Below, piece by piece: positions 9,027 to 19,618 of a stretch of 64,000 nucleotides of DNA; the stretch's first letter is position 1, and the number at the start of each line of letters is the position of its first letter. The DNA is from Rhizobium sp. CCGE531. GTDB lineage: Bacteria > Pseudomonadota > Alphaproteobacteria > Rhizobiales > Rhizobiaceae. The position numbers and the translations under genes are program-made. The stretch covers positions 1,240,001 through 1,304,000 of the forward strand of contig NZ_CP032685.1 in assembly GCF_003627795.1 (NCBI RefSeq), in the 5' to 3' direction. The notes under the pieces were generated by a model. The model saw nothing but the letters and a program-made list of their open reading frames with translations. It made no database searches and was not told where the DNA came from.

Positions 9027-9130
9027 ACTTTTAGAAAAACTAAAACGGAAGACAGCGCTGCGATATTGATGAAAAAAATCGCAGGACGATAATCTGCGCA
9101 GACCTTGGGCTTGGCGAGCAGGAGAACGGC

Positions 9131-10483
9131 ATGGCGCGCACCGACAAAATGAAGCTGGGCACTTTTGTCTACACCTTCGGCTTTCATCCAGCCTCCTGGC
9201 TTCATCCGGCCAGCGACGTCAACGGCGCCAATGATTTCAGTCATCTTCTCAGCGTCGCCAAGCGATCCGAAGAAGCCAAATTCGATTTCATGTTCATGGC
9301 GGATTCGCCCGCCGCAGCCGTCGGCGACCCGGATGCGCTTGCCCGCATGCCGACCAAGATGAACCGCTTCGAGCCGTTGTCGCTGCTAGCGGCACTGTCC
9401 GTCACCACCAGCAATCTCGGCCTCGTCGCCACCGTCTCGACAAGCTACTACGAGCCCTACAACGTTGCTCGCCTCTTCGCGTCGATCGACCACTTGAGCG
9501 GCGGCCGCGCCTGCTGGAACGTCGTGACCTCCGATCACGACGAGACCGGCTACAACTTCAACCGCGAAGGGCTGGATCCGCATGCGCTTCGCTATGAGCG
9601 CGGCAATGAATTCGTCGATATCGTGTTCGGCCTGTGGGACAGTTTCGAGGAGGATGCCCTACTTCTCGACCGGGAGAGTGGCGTCTACTATGACAGGACG
9701 AAGCATCACACGCTGAACCACAAGGGGAAGCACTTCCAGGTGCGCGGGCCGCTCAACATCGCGCGTTCGCCGCAGGGCCGGCCGGTGATCGCGCAAGCCG
9801 GCGGATCGGAACCTGGCATGGATATGGCGGCGCGCACTGCGGAGATCGTCTTCAGCCTCGCCTCCAACATCGACCGCAATCGCGACTTCTATGCCAATGT
9901 CAAAGGCCGTATGCCCGCCTATGGGCGCGACCCGCAAGATCTGAAAATCATGCCCGGCGTGGTCATCAATGTCGGGGAGACGCAGGCCGAAGCGGAAGCC
10001 AAGGTCAACTATCTCATCGACCGGATGCATCCGGATGTCGGCCGGCTGATGCTGTCGGAATTTCTCGAGGCCGATCTGCGCGGCGTACCGCTGGATCAGC
10101 CCTTCCCCATGGACAGGCTCCCCTCTGCACCCAAGGGCTCGCGCGCTTTATTCGACGAGCTCGTCGATTTCGTCAAAAGCGGACGCACGGTCGGTGAGCT
10201 TGTCCGCCATTATGCGGAAAAGCATACCGGCAACGGCATTACCGGCACACCGACGCAAATTGCCGACTTCATGGAGGAATGGTTCGAGACGCGCGCAGCC
10301 GACGGCTTCATCCTGATGTTCCCGACCTTGCCCTCCAGCCTCGACGACTTCGTCAAGCTTGTCCTGCCGGAATTGCGGCGCCGCGGTCTCTTCCGCGAGG
10401 AATACGAAGGACGGACACTACGCGAGAACCTCGGCCTTTCCAGGCCCATAAATCGCTTTGCGAAAGGTCCCGTTACCGCATGA
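9131..10483 (+). CDS. FMNH2-dependent monooxygenase, NtaA/SnaA/DszA family
   Basis: A 450-residue bacterial luciferase-like (LLM) monooxygenase. The family pattern is clear: MKLGTFVYTFGFHPASW at the start, FDFMFMADSPA near residue 50, YEPYNVARLFASIDHLSGGR, then CWNVVTSD and YERGNEFVDIV. NtaA/SnaA/DszA enzymes use reduced FMN supplied by a separate reductase to oxidise nitrilotriacetate, EDTA, sulphur heterocycles or similar compounds. The flavin reductase gene lies 16 bases downstream, matching a two-component system. Substrate class by context: an N-substituted amino acid or chelator-like compound is possible because amino-acid importers and a C-N lyase are nearby, but that is inference. Confidence 0.92.
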   Translation: MARTDKMKLGTFVYTFGFHPASWLHPASDVNGANDFSHLLSVAKRSEEAKFDFMFMADSPAAAVGDPDALARMPTKMNRFEPLSLLAALSVTTSNLGLVATVSTSYYEPYNVARLFASIDHLSGGRACWNVVTSDHDETGYNFNREGLDPHALRYERGNEFVDIVFGLWDSFEEDALLLDRESGVYYDRTKHHTLNHKGKHFQVRGPLNIARSPQGRPVIAQAGGSEPGMDMAARTAEIVFSLASNIDRNRDFYANVKGRMPAYGRDPQDLKIMPGVVINVGETQAEAEAKVNYLIDRMHPDVGRLMLSEFLEADLRGVPLDQPFPMDRLPSAPKGSRALFDELVDFVKSGRTVGELVRHYAEKHTGNGITGTPTQIADFMEEWFETRAADGFILMFPTLPSSLDDFVKLVLPELRRRGLFREEYEGRTLRENLGLSRPINRFAKGPVTA

Positions 10484-10499
10484 AGAAGGAGTTGCTCCG

Positions 10500-11024
10500 A
10501 TGATAAACGGATCCTCGATCGATCAGGACAGTTTCAAGCTTTCCATGCGTCATCTTGCGGGCGCGGTCAGCGTCATCACCGTTGGCGAAGGCGAGGAGCG
10601 TACCGGTTTCACCGCGACATCCGTCTCGTCGCTTTCGGCAGACGTTCCCTCGGTTATCGTCAGCCTGAACCGAGCATCCTCCTCATGGTCGATTCTCGAA
10701 CGCCATCGTTGCTTTTGCGTCAACGTATTGGCCGAGGACCAGCAGCATATCGCACGGTCCTTTGCCGGCCTTGGCGGGCGCCGCGGCGCCGAGCGCTACC
10801 GCGATGCCGACTGGTATCACCTGAAAACCGGGGCAGCAGCGCTGGAAAACGCTTTGACGGTGTTGGATTGCGAGCTGGAGAAAGCGATACACCATCACTC
10901 CCATGTGATCCTGATCGGCCGGGTCTGCGCCATCGACGTGCGACCCCATACCAGTCCGCTCTTATACTGGGACGGTGGCTATCGAAGGCTCGGCGCTGCG
11001 GCTGATCTCGTTCATACCAACTAG
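10500..11024 (+). CDS. Flavin reductase (two-component monooxygenase partner)
   Basis: A 174-residue flavin reductase-like (FMN-binding split barrel) protein. ATG 10500 is preferred because GAAGGAG lies just upstream; the longer frame starts inside the monooxygenase gene. The family pattern is MRHLAGAVSVITVG, then GFTATSVSSLSADVPSVIVSLNR, which binds flavin, and a C-terminal HHHSHVILIGRVCAI. It reduces FMN with NAD(P)H and passes FMNH2 to the monooxygenase encoded immediately upstream. The pair makes a self-contained oxidation module. Confidence 0.92.
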   Translation: MINGSSIDQDSFKLSMRHLAGAVSVITVGEGEERTGFTATSVSSLSADVPSVIVSLNRASSSWSILERHRCFCVNVLAEDQQHIARSFAGLGGRRGAERYRDADWYHLKTGAAALENALTVLDCELEKAIHHHSHVILIGRVCAIDVRPHTSPLLYWDGGYRRLGAAADLVHTN

Positions 11025-11031
11025 CTTTGTT

Positions 11032-12195
11032 TCACCGAAGGCGATTGGACAGGAGCCCAATGGATGCCGCATCGGCATTGGCGAAGGCAAGCCGCAGATA
11101 GCGTTCCTGTCCCACGCCGAAATAGCTTCCGGGGATACTGACGATACCCGCCTGCTTTGCCAGCCTCTCGGCCACCTCGGCAGAAGATTGGTGGGCGAAG
11201 GGGTGGCGCACGAACGCGAAATAGGCACCGATCGCGGCGATGTCCCAACCAGGCAGATCAGATAGAACGGCTTTCAGCGCCTCCGCTCGGCGGGCGATCT
11301 CGAGCCGATTGCCTGCCCGCCAATCTGCAAGCACCGGCAAGGCGGCAGCTACCGCCACCTGGGCGGAGCGCGGGGCGCAAATCTGCATATTGTCCATGAT
11401 CTTGGCGATCTCGCCCAAAAGCTTGGGCCCCGCCGTCACCGCCCCCAGCCTGTGACCGGGAATACAGAACGACTTCGAGAAACTGTAAAGCAGAACGAGC
11501 GTCTCCTCCCAGCCGGGCTCGGACAGAAGCGCATGCGGCCGGCCGTAATCGCCCGGAAGAAAGTCGCGATAGGTCTCGTCCAACACAAGCCAAGCGCCAT
11601 ATCTCCGGCACAGCGCAAAAAGATCATGCAGCAATGACGGCGGATAAACGGCCCCGGTCGGATTGTTCGGCGTCACGACAGCAAGCGCCCGCGCTCCGGC
11701 AGCAAGCGCCTGCTCGGCCGACGCAACATCCGGCAGGAAGCCGCTGGCCGCATCACACTCGACCAGCATGCGCTTGATGCCGAGCATGGACAATGTCGTC
11801 TCATGATTGAAATAGAAGGGATTTGTGAGTGCGATCGTGTCGCCGGCACCGGCAAGGGCGATGGCCGCACACATGAAGGCCTGATTGCAGCCGGAGGTGA
11901 TGTGAACATTGGCGGCCTGGATCGACGCACCGTAGATGCCGCTCACATGCCGCGCATAGGCTTCGCGCAGTACCATTTCTCCCTCGATCGACCCATAGCC
12001 CGTCATGGCCTGCGATGCCGCGGCCTCGCCAAGGAGCCGCAACATTTCGGGATGGGCAGGATAGCCGGGAACGGCCTGCGACAGGTCGATCAGCGGCCCG
12101 TAAGCGCCGGCATAGTCGCGCGCCCACGCAAAGACCGAGGGAATAGGCGGCGGCGAAAGCCGCGTCACGAAAGGATTGGGAATTGCGGATGGCAT
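11032..12195 (-). CDS. PLP-dependent aminotransferase, class I/II
   Basis: A 387-residue fold-type I aminotransferase of the AspC/aspartate-like group. Visible marks are LIDLSQAVPGYPAH at the N-terminus, TSGCNQAFMCA for phosphate binding, VVTPNNPTGAVYP, the Asp of LVLDETYRDF, the PLP-lysine in SFSKSFCIPGHRLG and the C-terminal Arg in RYLRLAFANAD. It transaminates an amino acid and a keto acid in the cytosol. It is convergent with the flavin reductase, with seven bases between stops, and is transcribed alone. It could process an amino acid released by neighbouring catabolic genes; the substrate is not assigned. Confidence 0.9.
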   Translation of the reverse strand: MPSAIPNPFVTRLSPPPIPSVFAWARDYAGAYGPLIDLSQAVPGYPAHPEMLRLLGEAAASQAMTGYGSIEGEMVLREAYARHVSGIYGASIQAANVHITSGCNQAFMCAAIALAGAGDTIALTNPFYFNHETTLSMLGIKRMLVECDAASGFLPDVASAEQALAAGARALAVVTPNNPTGAVYPPSLLHDLFALCRRYGAWLVLDETYRDFLPGDYGRPHALLSEPGWEETLVLLYSFSKSFCIPGHRLGAVTAGPKLLGEIAKIMDNMQICAPRSAQVAVAAALPVLADWRAGNRLEIARRAEALKAVLSDLPGWDIAAIGAYFAFVRHPFAHQSSAEVAERLAKQAGIVSIPGSYFGVGQERYLRLAFANADAASIGLLSNRLR

Positions 12196-12499
12196 GACGA
12201 TGGGTTCCTTGGAGACCGATTGCTACACCGATATCGACAGCAATCTCAACTGCTTTTGTTAGATCATATTGCTCCTCCCAGCGTGGTCCCTCATCCTTCG
12301 CTCGATTGACACCAAGAAAAGATCGGCTCAAGGCCGAAGACTTTAGAGAGATAGACTTTTTCAGCGAACCGCCGGGTGATTGTCCCGGCCGCATCGGAGA
12401 TATTGACGGCAGCGGCAACAGGCTTCTAAAGCTCATTCATAATGAGGCCGTCCGCTCGTGCGGTCTGTCCGGCGGCCGAAATCTAGCTTGGAGCGAATC
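12196..12499. other. Intergenic region between divergent aminotransferase and GNAT genes
   Basis: About 300 bases with no convincing gene. It must hold the promoters of the divergent aminotransferase and acetyltransferase genes. The minus-strand frame that continues upstream of the aminotransferase has no recognisable domain. No strong palindrome was found. Confidence 0.5.
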
Positions 12500-12973
12500 G
12501 TGGCCACGCAAATCCGCCTTCTGCTGACAAACGATCCAGCGCTGCCGGCACTTGCGGCCCTCATGGAAGAAATGCAGGCGCATTATCAGGTGCCCTGTCC
12601 CTCGCGAGCCGAAATCATTGCCGGGCTCAAGGCAATGCCTCCGGGCGCCGAGATCCTGGTCGTGGAGGAGAGCGGCGCCATCCTGGGCTTCGCCGCCTTC
12701 TCCGGCATCTATCCCGGACCCGGCCTGAAACCGGGCATCTTTCTGAAGGAACTCTTCGTGAGCGTCGCGCAGCGCAGTCGCGGGTTAGGCCGGGAGTTGA
12801 TGCGCTCGCTCGCGGAGCTGGCACGAGAGCGGGGACTTGCCCGGATCGACTGGACCGCAGACCCTGAAAACGCAAAGCTTCTCGATTTCTACGACGGGCT
12901 CGGCGGCGCGCGCAAACCCGATAAGCTGTTCTATCGTCTCGACGGAAAGGCGCTCGAAAAACTGATGCGCTGA
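12500..12973 (+). CDS. GNAT-family N-acetyltransferase
   Basis: A 157-residue GCN5-related acetyltransferase. GTG 12500 is chosen because GGAG lies six bases upstream; an ATG at 12458 lacks one. Motif A, the acetyl-CoA binding loop, is seen as LKELFVSVAQRSRGLGRELM (R-x-x-G-x-G variant), preceded by the strand EILVVEESGAILGFAAF. The C-terminus has the usual WTADPENAKLLDFYDGLG segment. It transfers acetyl from acetyl-CoA to an amine. The target is unknown; its convergence with the LysR gene gives no clue. Confidence 0.88.
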   Translation: MATQIRLLLTNDPALPALAALMEEMQAHYQVPCPSRAEIIAGLKAMPPGAEILVVEESGAILGFAAFSGIYPGPGLKPGIFLKELFVSVAQRSRGLGRELMRSLAELARERGLARIDWTADPENAKLLDFYDGLGGARKPDKLFYRLDGKALEKLMR

Positions 12974-12984
12974 CAACATCTGTT

Positions 12985-13887
12985 TCAGTCGCGCGTGCTC
13001 TCGGCTTGCCCCATCAGCCACGCTTCGAAAGTCCGCATCGAGGCGCCTGGAGAGATGTCTTCAGGCTTGGCAAACCAGTATCCATATTCGCTTCGATATC
13101 CGAAGCCGTTGGGGTTGATCAGTCTGCCTGTCTCCAACTCATCGAGAATGAGCCCGCGCGGTATCAACGCCATTCCCTGCCCGGCAAGGGCCGCGCGGAT
13201 CACCATGGTGTAATAGCCGAACCGCGTGATGTGATGTACGGTGACATCGGGCTTTCCATGACTTTCGACGAAATGCTGCCAATGCAGCGGCGTCTGCGGA
13301 TGTTCCAGCATGACGCCATCGGCCAGTTCATCGATTGTGCCCGGAATCCCGTTTTTCTCCCAATAGGATGGCGCACTGACGATCAGGACCTCGTGCCCGA
13401 ACAGATACTGCGCAGTCTCTCCTTTGTTCGGCGTAATGAGAAAACGGAATATGCCGTCCGCCGTTTCCGATTGCGTGGGTGACACGAAGGTGGTGAACTG
13501 CACATCTATCTCCGGATGCTGTTCAGCAAACTGCACGAAACGCGGCAGCAGCCAGCGATCGCCGAAAATCGGAAGCACCTGCAGGCGCAGGACACCGGGG
13601 CCGGGTTTGAGACGCGCGACGCGCAATGCAGCATCTTCCATCGCCTTCAGCGCGGTGCGCGCGTGTTCGATGTAAATCAGACCGATCTCCGTGGGGATCA
13701 TGCCGCGCGGCGTTCGAGTAAAGACCGGACTGCCGATCAGGTCTTCCAATGCAAGCAACTGCTTGCTGACTGCGCTTTGCGACAGGGATGTGCTCTCCGC
13801 GGCAGCACTCGTCGAGCCCCTCTCCGCCACCGCAAGCAGAACCTGCAGGGCAGTCATCGAAGGCAAGTGCTGTCGGCCCGATACCAT
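12985..13887 (-). CDS. LysR-family regulator (GcvA-like), divergent from argH operon
   Basis: A 300-residue LysR regulator. The HTH covers about residues 10-65 (LLAVAERGSTSAAAESTSLS, then SAVSKQLLALEDLIG), followed by an effector domain with FGDRWLLPRFVQFAEQHPEIDV. It is divergent from the lyase-led operon at 14081, with about 190 bases between. LysR proteins usually activate the divergent operon when the pathway substrate or an intermediate is bound, so it is the best candidate regulator of the 14-23 kb catabolic cluster. Confidence 0.9.
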   Translation of the reverse strand: MVSGRQHLPSMTALQVLLAVAERGSTSAAAESTSLSQSAVSKQLLALEDLIGSPVFTRTPRGMIPTEIGLIYIEHARTALKAMEDAALRVARLKPGPGVLRLQVLPIFGDRWLLPRFVQFAEQHPEIDVQFTTFVSPTQSETADGIFRFLITPNKGETAQYLFGHEVLIVSAPSYWEKNGIPGTIDELADGVMLEHPQTPLHWQHFVESHGKPDVTVHHITRFGYYTMVIRAALAGQGMALIPRGLILDELETGRLINPNGFGYRSEYGYWFAKPEDISPGASMRTFEAWLMGQAESTRD

Positions 13888-13916
13888 GAGTTCTCCGCAC
13901 GAGTGCCGATCATTTG

Positions 13917-13975
13917 AGCCATGAGGACCATCATGGCTACAGTTCGTCGATCAGTTTCAATAGTCCACCGACGAA
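13917..13975. promoter_or_regulatory. Candidate LysR binding region
   Basis: Two perfect inverted repeats lie in the divergent LysR/lyase promoter region. AGCCAT and ATGGCT are separated by ten bases (13917-13938). TTCGTCG and CGACGAA are separated by 19 bases (13943-13975). LysR proteins usually bind two sites, including a T-N11-A type palindrome, in such regions. The assignment is by position only. Confidence 0.4.
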
Positions 13976-14080
13976 ATTCGAGCTAGTCGGTTTTGTCATA
14001 GCGTAGTGAAATAACTTCGCTTGCCGAAGAAATCAGCACGTAAGAGCATTGCCAAAAGTTTAAACAAACAGGGGACATCA

Positions 14081-15543
<1,463 letters not shown>

Positions 15544-15547
<4 letters not shown>

Positions 15548-16416
15548 CAGCCGCAAGCGCCAGCCAGTCTCCCAGCGATGATAAATATGAGATCGCCCAT
15601 CTGCACTTGGTGCCGAAGCGACATATCGGCCGCATGGTCGCGGCAGCCATCGTACTCGTCCTGCTCGCAGGGCTGGTGCGTGCTTTCAGTGTCGGACAGA
15701 TAGAGTGGAGCTATGTCCGCGAGTTCTTGTTCGCGCCGGCCATTCTCGACGGTCTCACGAATACGCTGCTGATGACCGTAGCCGCCATGGCAGTCGGCAT
15801 CGTGCTCGGCGTCCTCATCGCCATCATGCGCATTTCCGGCAATCCGGTGCTCTCCTGCATCGCCATCGGCTATGTCTGGATCTTTCGCGGCGCGCCGGCG
15901 CTGCTGCAGCTGATGCTGTGGTTCAATCTGGCGCTGATCTTTCCGACCATGGGCATCCACGGCCTTATTGAATTCCGGACCGTTGACGTGATGACGCCCT
16001 TCGTCGCCGCCATGCTTGGCCTCGGCATTTCCCAGGGCGCCTACACCTCCGAGGTCGTCCGAAGCGGGCTGCTCTCCGTCGATAGCGGCCAATACGAGGC
16101 CGCCCGGACCATCGGCATGACGCAGATGAAGATGCTGCGTCGCATCGTGCTGCCGCAGGCCATGCGCGTCATGGTTCCACCGATCGGTAACGAGGTGATC
16201 GGCATGGTGAAGCTGACATCGCTTGCAAGCGTTATCCAGTATGCCGAGATCCTGCACAACGCCCAGATCATCTACTTTGCCAATACCCGCGTTCTCGAGC
16301 TGCTGCTCGTTGCCAGCTTCTGGTACCTCGCCGTGGTCTCCGTCCTCTCAGTCGGCCAGCACTATATCGAGCGTTATTTCGGACGCGGTTCGAAATCGAT
16401 CAAAGCGTCCATGTGA
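15544..16416 (+). CDS. Amino-acid ABC transporter permease
   Basis: A 290-residue HisM/ArtM-type permease with an N-terminal cytoplasmic extension of about 35 residues, then membrane segments starting at VAAAIVLVLLAGLVRAF. The coupling loop is seen as YEAARTIGMTQMKMLRRI. It begins inside the lyase gene (four-base ATGA overlap), so lyase and permease are translated together. No second permease gene is present in the operon, so the transporter probably works with a homodimeric channel. Confidence 0.92.
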
Positions 16417-16424
16417 GGTCGACC

Positions 16425-17195
16425 ATGAAACAGGATATTCTCGTCAAGGCCGTCGACGTCACGAAGAACTACGGCGATTTCTGCGCCCTCGACAAGGTCA
16501 GCATGGAGGTCGTGCGTGGCGAAGTCAGCTGTATCATCGGCCCCTCCGGCTCCGGCAAAAGCACGTTTCTGAGATGTATCAACCTTTTGGAGCGGATGGA
16601 TGGCGGCGCCATCTGGGTCAATGACGAGCTGATCGGCTACCGCCGCGAAGGCAACAATCTGCACCAAATCAGCGATGCGGAAATCTCCCGTCAGCGCCGC
16701 CGCATCGGCATGGTCTTCCAACGCTTCAATCTCTTTCCGCATAAGACCGCGATCGAGAACATCATCGAGGGACCGGTGCATGTCCTCGGACAATCCGTTG
16801 AGCAGGCCCATGAACGAGCCTCCGTCCTTCTGGAACGTGTCGGTCTTGCCGAGAAGGCGAACCATTATCCGTCGGAACTTTCCGGCGGCCAGCAACAGCG
16901 CGTCGCCATTGCTCGCGCTATGGGCATGCAGCCGGATCTCATTCTCTTCGACGAGCCCACATCGGCGCTCGACCCCGAACTCGTCTCCGAAGTTCTCGAC
17001 GTCATGAAGGATCTTGCGGCGTCCGGAATGACCATGATCGTCGTCACCCACGAATTGGGCTTTGCTCGCAACGTGGCTAACACCGTCACCTTCATGGAAG
17101 CAGGGAAAGTCGTCGAAACAGGCTTGGCATCGGAGGTTCTCAACACTCCGAAAAGCGCCAGAACGGCGGAGTTCATCAAAGCCGTTCACAGTTGA
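16425..17195 (+). CDS. Amino-acid ABC transporter ATPase
   Basis: A 256-residue GlnQ-type ATPase, with Walker A GPSGSGKST, MVFQRFNLFPH, signature LSGGQQQRVAIARA, and Walker B LILFDEPTSALDPE. ATG 16425 has GAGG upstream; the GTG at 16413 that overlaps the permease stop is less likely. Together with the permease before it and the binding protein after it, it forms a complete importer placed inside the lyase operon. Confidence 0.93.
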   Translation: MKQDILVKAVDVTKNYGDFCALDKVSMEVVRGEVSCIIGPSGSGKSTFLRCINLLERMDGGAIWVNDELIGYRREGNNLHQISDAEISRQRRRIGMVFQRFNLFPHKTAIENIIEGPVHVLGQSVEQAHERASVLLERVGLAEKANHYPSELSGGQQQRVAIARAMGMQPDLILFDEPTSALDPELVSEVLDVMKDLAASGMTMIVVTHELGFARNVANTVTFMEAGKVVETGLASEVLNTPKSARTAEFIKAVHS

Positions 17196-17260
17196 GAGAA
17201 TGAAGCTGGCGGAACAAGAAGCCCTCCGGCTTTGAATCAGAGTCAATAATGGGGAACCAC

Positions 17261-18091
17261 ATGAACACGCATCTCGTCATGCTCGCAGCCCTATGCACGG
17301 CCGCAACCACGGCCAACGCCGAAGGCCTTCCGGAAAGAATCAAATCCGCCGGCAAGGTTGTCGTCGCCAACCAGGCGAACTATCCGCCGATGGAATACAA
17401 GGATCCGGCCACCAACAAACTGATGGGCCTCGATATCGATCTTGGCCTCGCGCTTGCAAAACAGCTCGGCACCACGGTGGAATGGTCCGATATCGGCTTC
17501 GAACAGATGATCTCGTCTCTGACCACTGGCCGCGTCGACCTCATCCATAGCGGCATGAGCGACCTGCCCACCCGTCGAGACACGCTCGATTTCGTGGACT
17601 ATATGAAATCGGGCGCGCAGTTCTACACGTCCTTTGCCCGCAAGGATGAATTCAAGACCCCGACCGACTTCTGCGGCAAGACGATTGGCATGAGCCGGCG
17701 CACCTCGTTCCCGGACGAAACGGCGAAGTGGAGCGCTGCGCATTGCGAAGCCGCCGGCCTGCCCGCCATCAAAGTTGTCGGAACGGAAGGCTCGGCTGAC
17801 GCCCGTGTCCAATTGAAGCAAGGTCGCGTCGATGGTGCGGTGCAGGGTTCGGAAACGCTCCCCTACCTGCTTTCCCTGGAGAAGAACACCTACGCAGTCG
17901 TTGGCGAACCCTTCACTGCCGTCTATCAGGGCATCGGCTTTGCCAAGAAGGACAAGGAGCTGCACGACGCCTATGCCGCGGCTTTGAAAGCGATGATGGC
18001 GTCTGGCGAATATAAGACGATCTTCGCCAAATACGGCCTCGAAGGCGCGATGCTGGACGGCATTTACGTCAACGGCGAAGCCGTAAAGTAG
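17261..18091 (+). CDS. Amino-acid ABC transporter periplasmic binding protein
   Basis: A family 3 solute-binding protein of 276 residues from ATG 17261, which has GGGGA upstream; ATG 17249 is an alternative start. A signal peptide (HLVMLAALCTAATTANA) precedes a mature start at AEGLPERIKSAGKVVVANQA. The ligand-binding core has PPMEYKD, GLDIDLGLALAKQLG and a cysteine pair (FCGKT and AAHCEAAG) that may form a disulphide. It delivers the operon's substrate to the importer. The specificity is probably an amino acid or N-substituted amino acid. Confidence 0.92.
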   Translation: MNTHLVMLAALCTAATTANAEGLPERIKSAGKVVVANQANYPPMEYKDPATNKLMGLDIDLGLALAKQLGTTVEWSDIGFEQMISSLTTGRVDLIHSGMSDLPTRRDTLDFVDYMKSGAQFYTSFARKDEFKTPTDFCGKTIGMSRRTSFPDETAKWSAAHCEAAGLPAIKVVGTEGSADARVQLKQGRVDGAVQGSETLPYLLSLEKNTYAVVGEPFTAVYQGIGFAKKDKELHDAYAAALKAMMASGEYKTIFAKYGLEGAMLDGIYVNGEAVK

Positions 18092-18216
18092 CACCAGTCG
18101 TCTGTGGCCTCGGGGTGGAAGCGCCGGGGCTGCAAAGCACATCCCAGTGAAGGCGGCTCTGATGAAGGCAGCCTCGTTCGGGACGATCATTCCCAGATAT
18201 GAAAGAGCAGACAATC

Positions 18217-19608
18217 ATGTCCCGCGTTCTCGGTGACGCCCCGATCGACCGACTGGCATCCTTCATTTCGGCACTCCGGTTTGAAGCCCTTCCCGCTGAT
18301 GTTGTCGAAAAGACCAAAATCCATATCGCCGATACATTTGCCGCCGCCCTCGCCGGCGGGCGTTCGAACGAATTCCGGATCGCAAGACGTCTTGGCCGGA
18401 CGCAGGGAAACGCGAGAATCTGGGGTACCGCTGAGCGGGTATCTGCCCGCGACGCCGCGCTGATCAACGGCGTGGCGGCGCATGCCTTTGAACTGGACGA
18501 TGCCGGGGGATGTGATCACTCCGGCGCCGTCGTCATGCCCGCAATCCTTGCTGCCATGGCGGAAGAATCGCTCACGATAACAGGCAAGGACCTGATCGTG
18601 GCCGTGGTGGCCGGATATGATGTCGGGCGGCGGATTCTGGAGGCAACCGGCGGATATGACAGCCACAACAGCCTCGGATGGCACTCGACGGGAACCTGCG
18701 GCACCCTTGCAGCCGCGGCTGCCGTCGCCAATATCTCCGGCCTCGATGCCTCTTCCACACGTGATGCGATCACGCTTGCGACCAGCTTTTCGTCCGGCCT
18801 GTGGGCTTTCATCCACGACGGTTCGCAAGCCAAGAAGATCCACGCCGGCCGTGCCGCCGAAGGAGGCCTGCTTGCCGCGCGGCTGGCCGCGGAAGGCTTT
18901 GCAGGACCGTCCAAGGTCTTCGACGACGTATGGGGTGGCTTCTTCCGCTCCTTCAACAAATCGGCTTGCGAGGTGGAAAAGCTTAGCGACGCGCTCGGTG
19001 AAAGCTGGAAAGTGAAGCGCGCTGTCCTGAAACCCTACGCATCCTGCCGTGGCGCCCATTCTGCCGTGGATGCGCTGGACGACCTCCTTCAGGAAACGGA
19101 CCGTGACGCCACCGAGATAGCGACGATCGAGGTGCAATTGAGCCCCATGTTGATGGGCATGTGCGGCGCTAAGGAAAGTGATGCGATGGCGCCGACCCAG
19201 ATGAGCCTGCCTTACGCTCTTGCTGCGCGTTGCATTTTCGGCACCGCCGGGCTGCAGGCTTATTCGGCGGAACGGCGGGCAGATCCGCGTTTGCACGACA
19301 TTATGGACGGAATGCGCCTCATCGTGGATGATGGTATGCAACCGCTCGACGAACCGGTCGTGACGCTGATCTTCACGGATGGCTCCAGCGCCTCGCGCAT
19401 GGTGCCGCGGGCCACCGGCTCGGCTGAACGGCCGATGCGGCCGGCCGCAGTCTCTGCCAAGTTTCAGGAGCTCACGACCATGACTCTGGAACTGGAGCAA
19501 GCTGATCGGCTTTGGACCATGCTCGCCGATCTGGAGAATTTGGAAGACTGCCGCCGGCTCGAAGCCCTGCTGGCAGGCAATGCGGACAACCGCCCGGTCT
19601 TTTGCTGA
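18217..19608 (+). CDS. MmgE/PrpD-family protein
   Basis: A 463-residue MmgE/PrpD-family protein. ATG 18217 is preferred over 18199 because of the purine-rich AAGAG upstream. Typical marks are the N-terminal helical domain ending with AALINGVAAHAFELDDAGG, then HSGAVVMPAILA, GWHSTGTCGTLAAAAA and KPYASCRGAHSAVDA. Known family functions include 2-methylcitrate dehydratase, cis-aconitate decarboxylase and the iminodisuccinate epimerase of Agrobacterium strain BY6. In an operon with a C-N lyase of the ArgH type and an amino-acid importer, an epimerase or isomerase role acting before the lyase is an attractive reading, though a dehydratase is not excluded. Confidence 0.88.
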   Translation: MSRVLGDAPIDRLASFISALRFEALPADVVEKTKIHIADTFAAALAGGRSNEFRIARRLGRTQGNARIWGTAERVSARDAALINGVAAHAFELDDAGGCDHSGAVVMPAILAAMAEESLTITGKDLIVAVVAGYDVGRRILEATGGYDSHNSLGWHSTGTCGTLAAAAAVANISGLDASSTRDAITLATSFSSGLWAFIHDGSQAKKIHAGRAAEGGLLAARLAAEGFAGPSKVFDDVWGGFFRSFNKSACEVEKLSDALGESWKVKRAVLKPYASCRGAHSAVDALDDLLQETDRDATEIATIEVQLSPMLMGMCGAKESDAMAPTQMSLPYALAARCIFGTAGLQAYSAERRADPRLHDIMDGMRLIVDDGMQPLDEPVVTLIFTDGSSASRMVPRATGSAERPMRPAAVSAKFQELTTMTLELEQADRLWTMLADLENLEDCRRLEALLAGNADNRPVFC

Positions 19609-19618
19609 GGATATTGCC

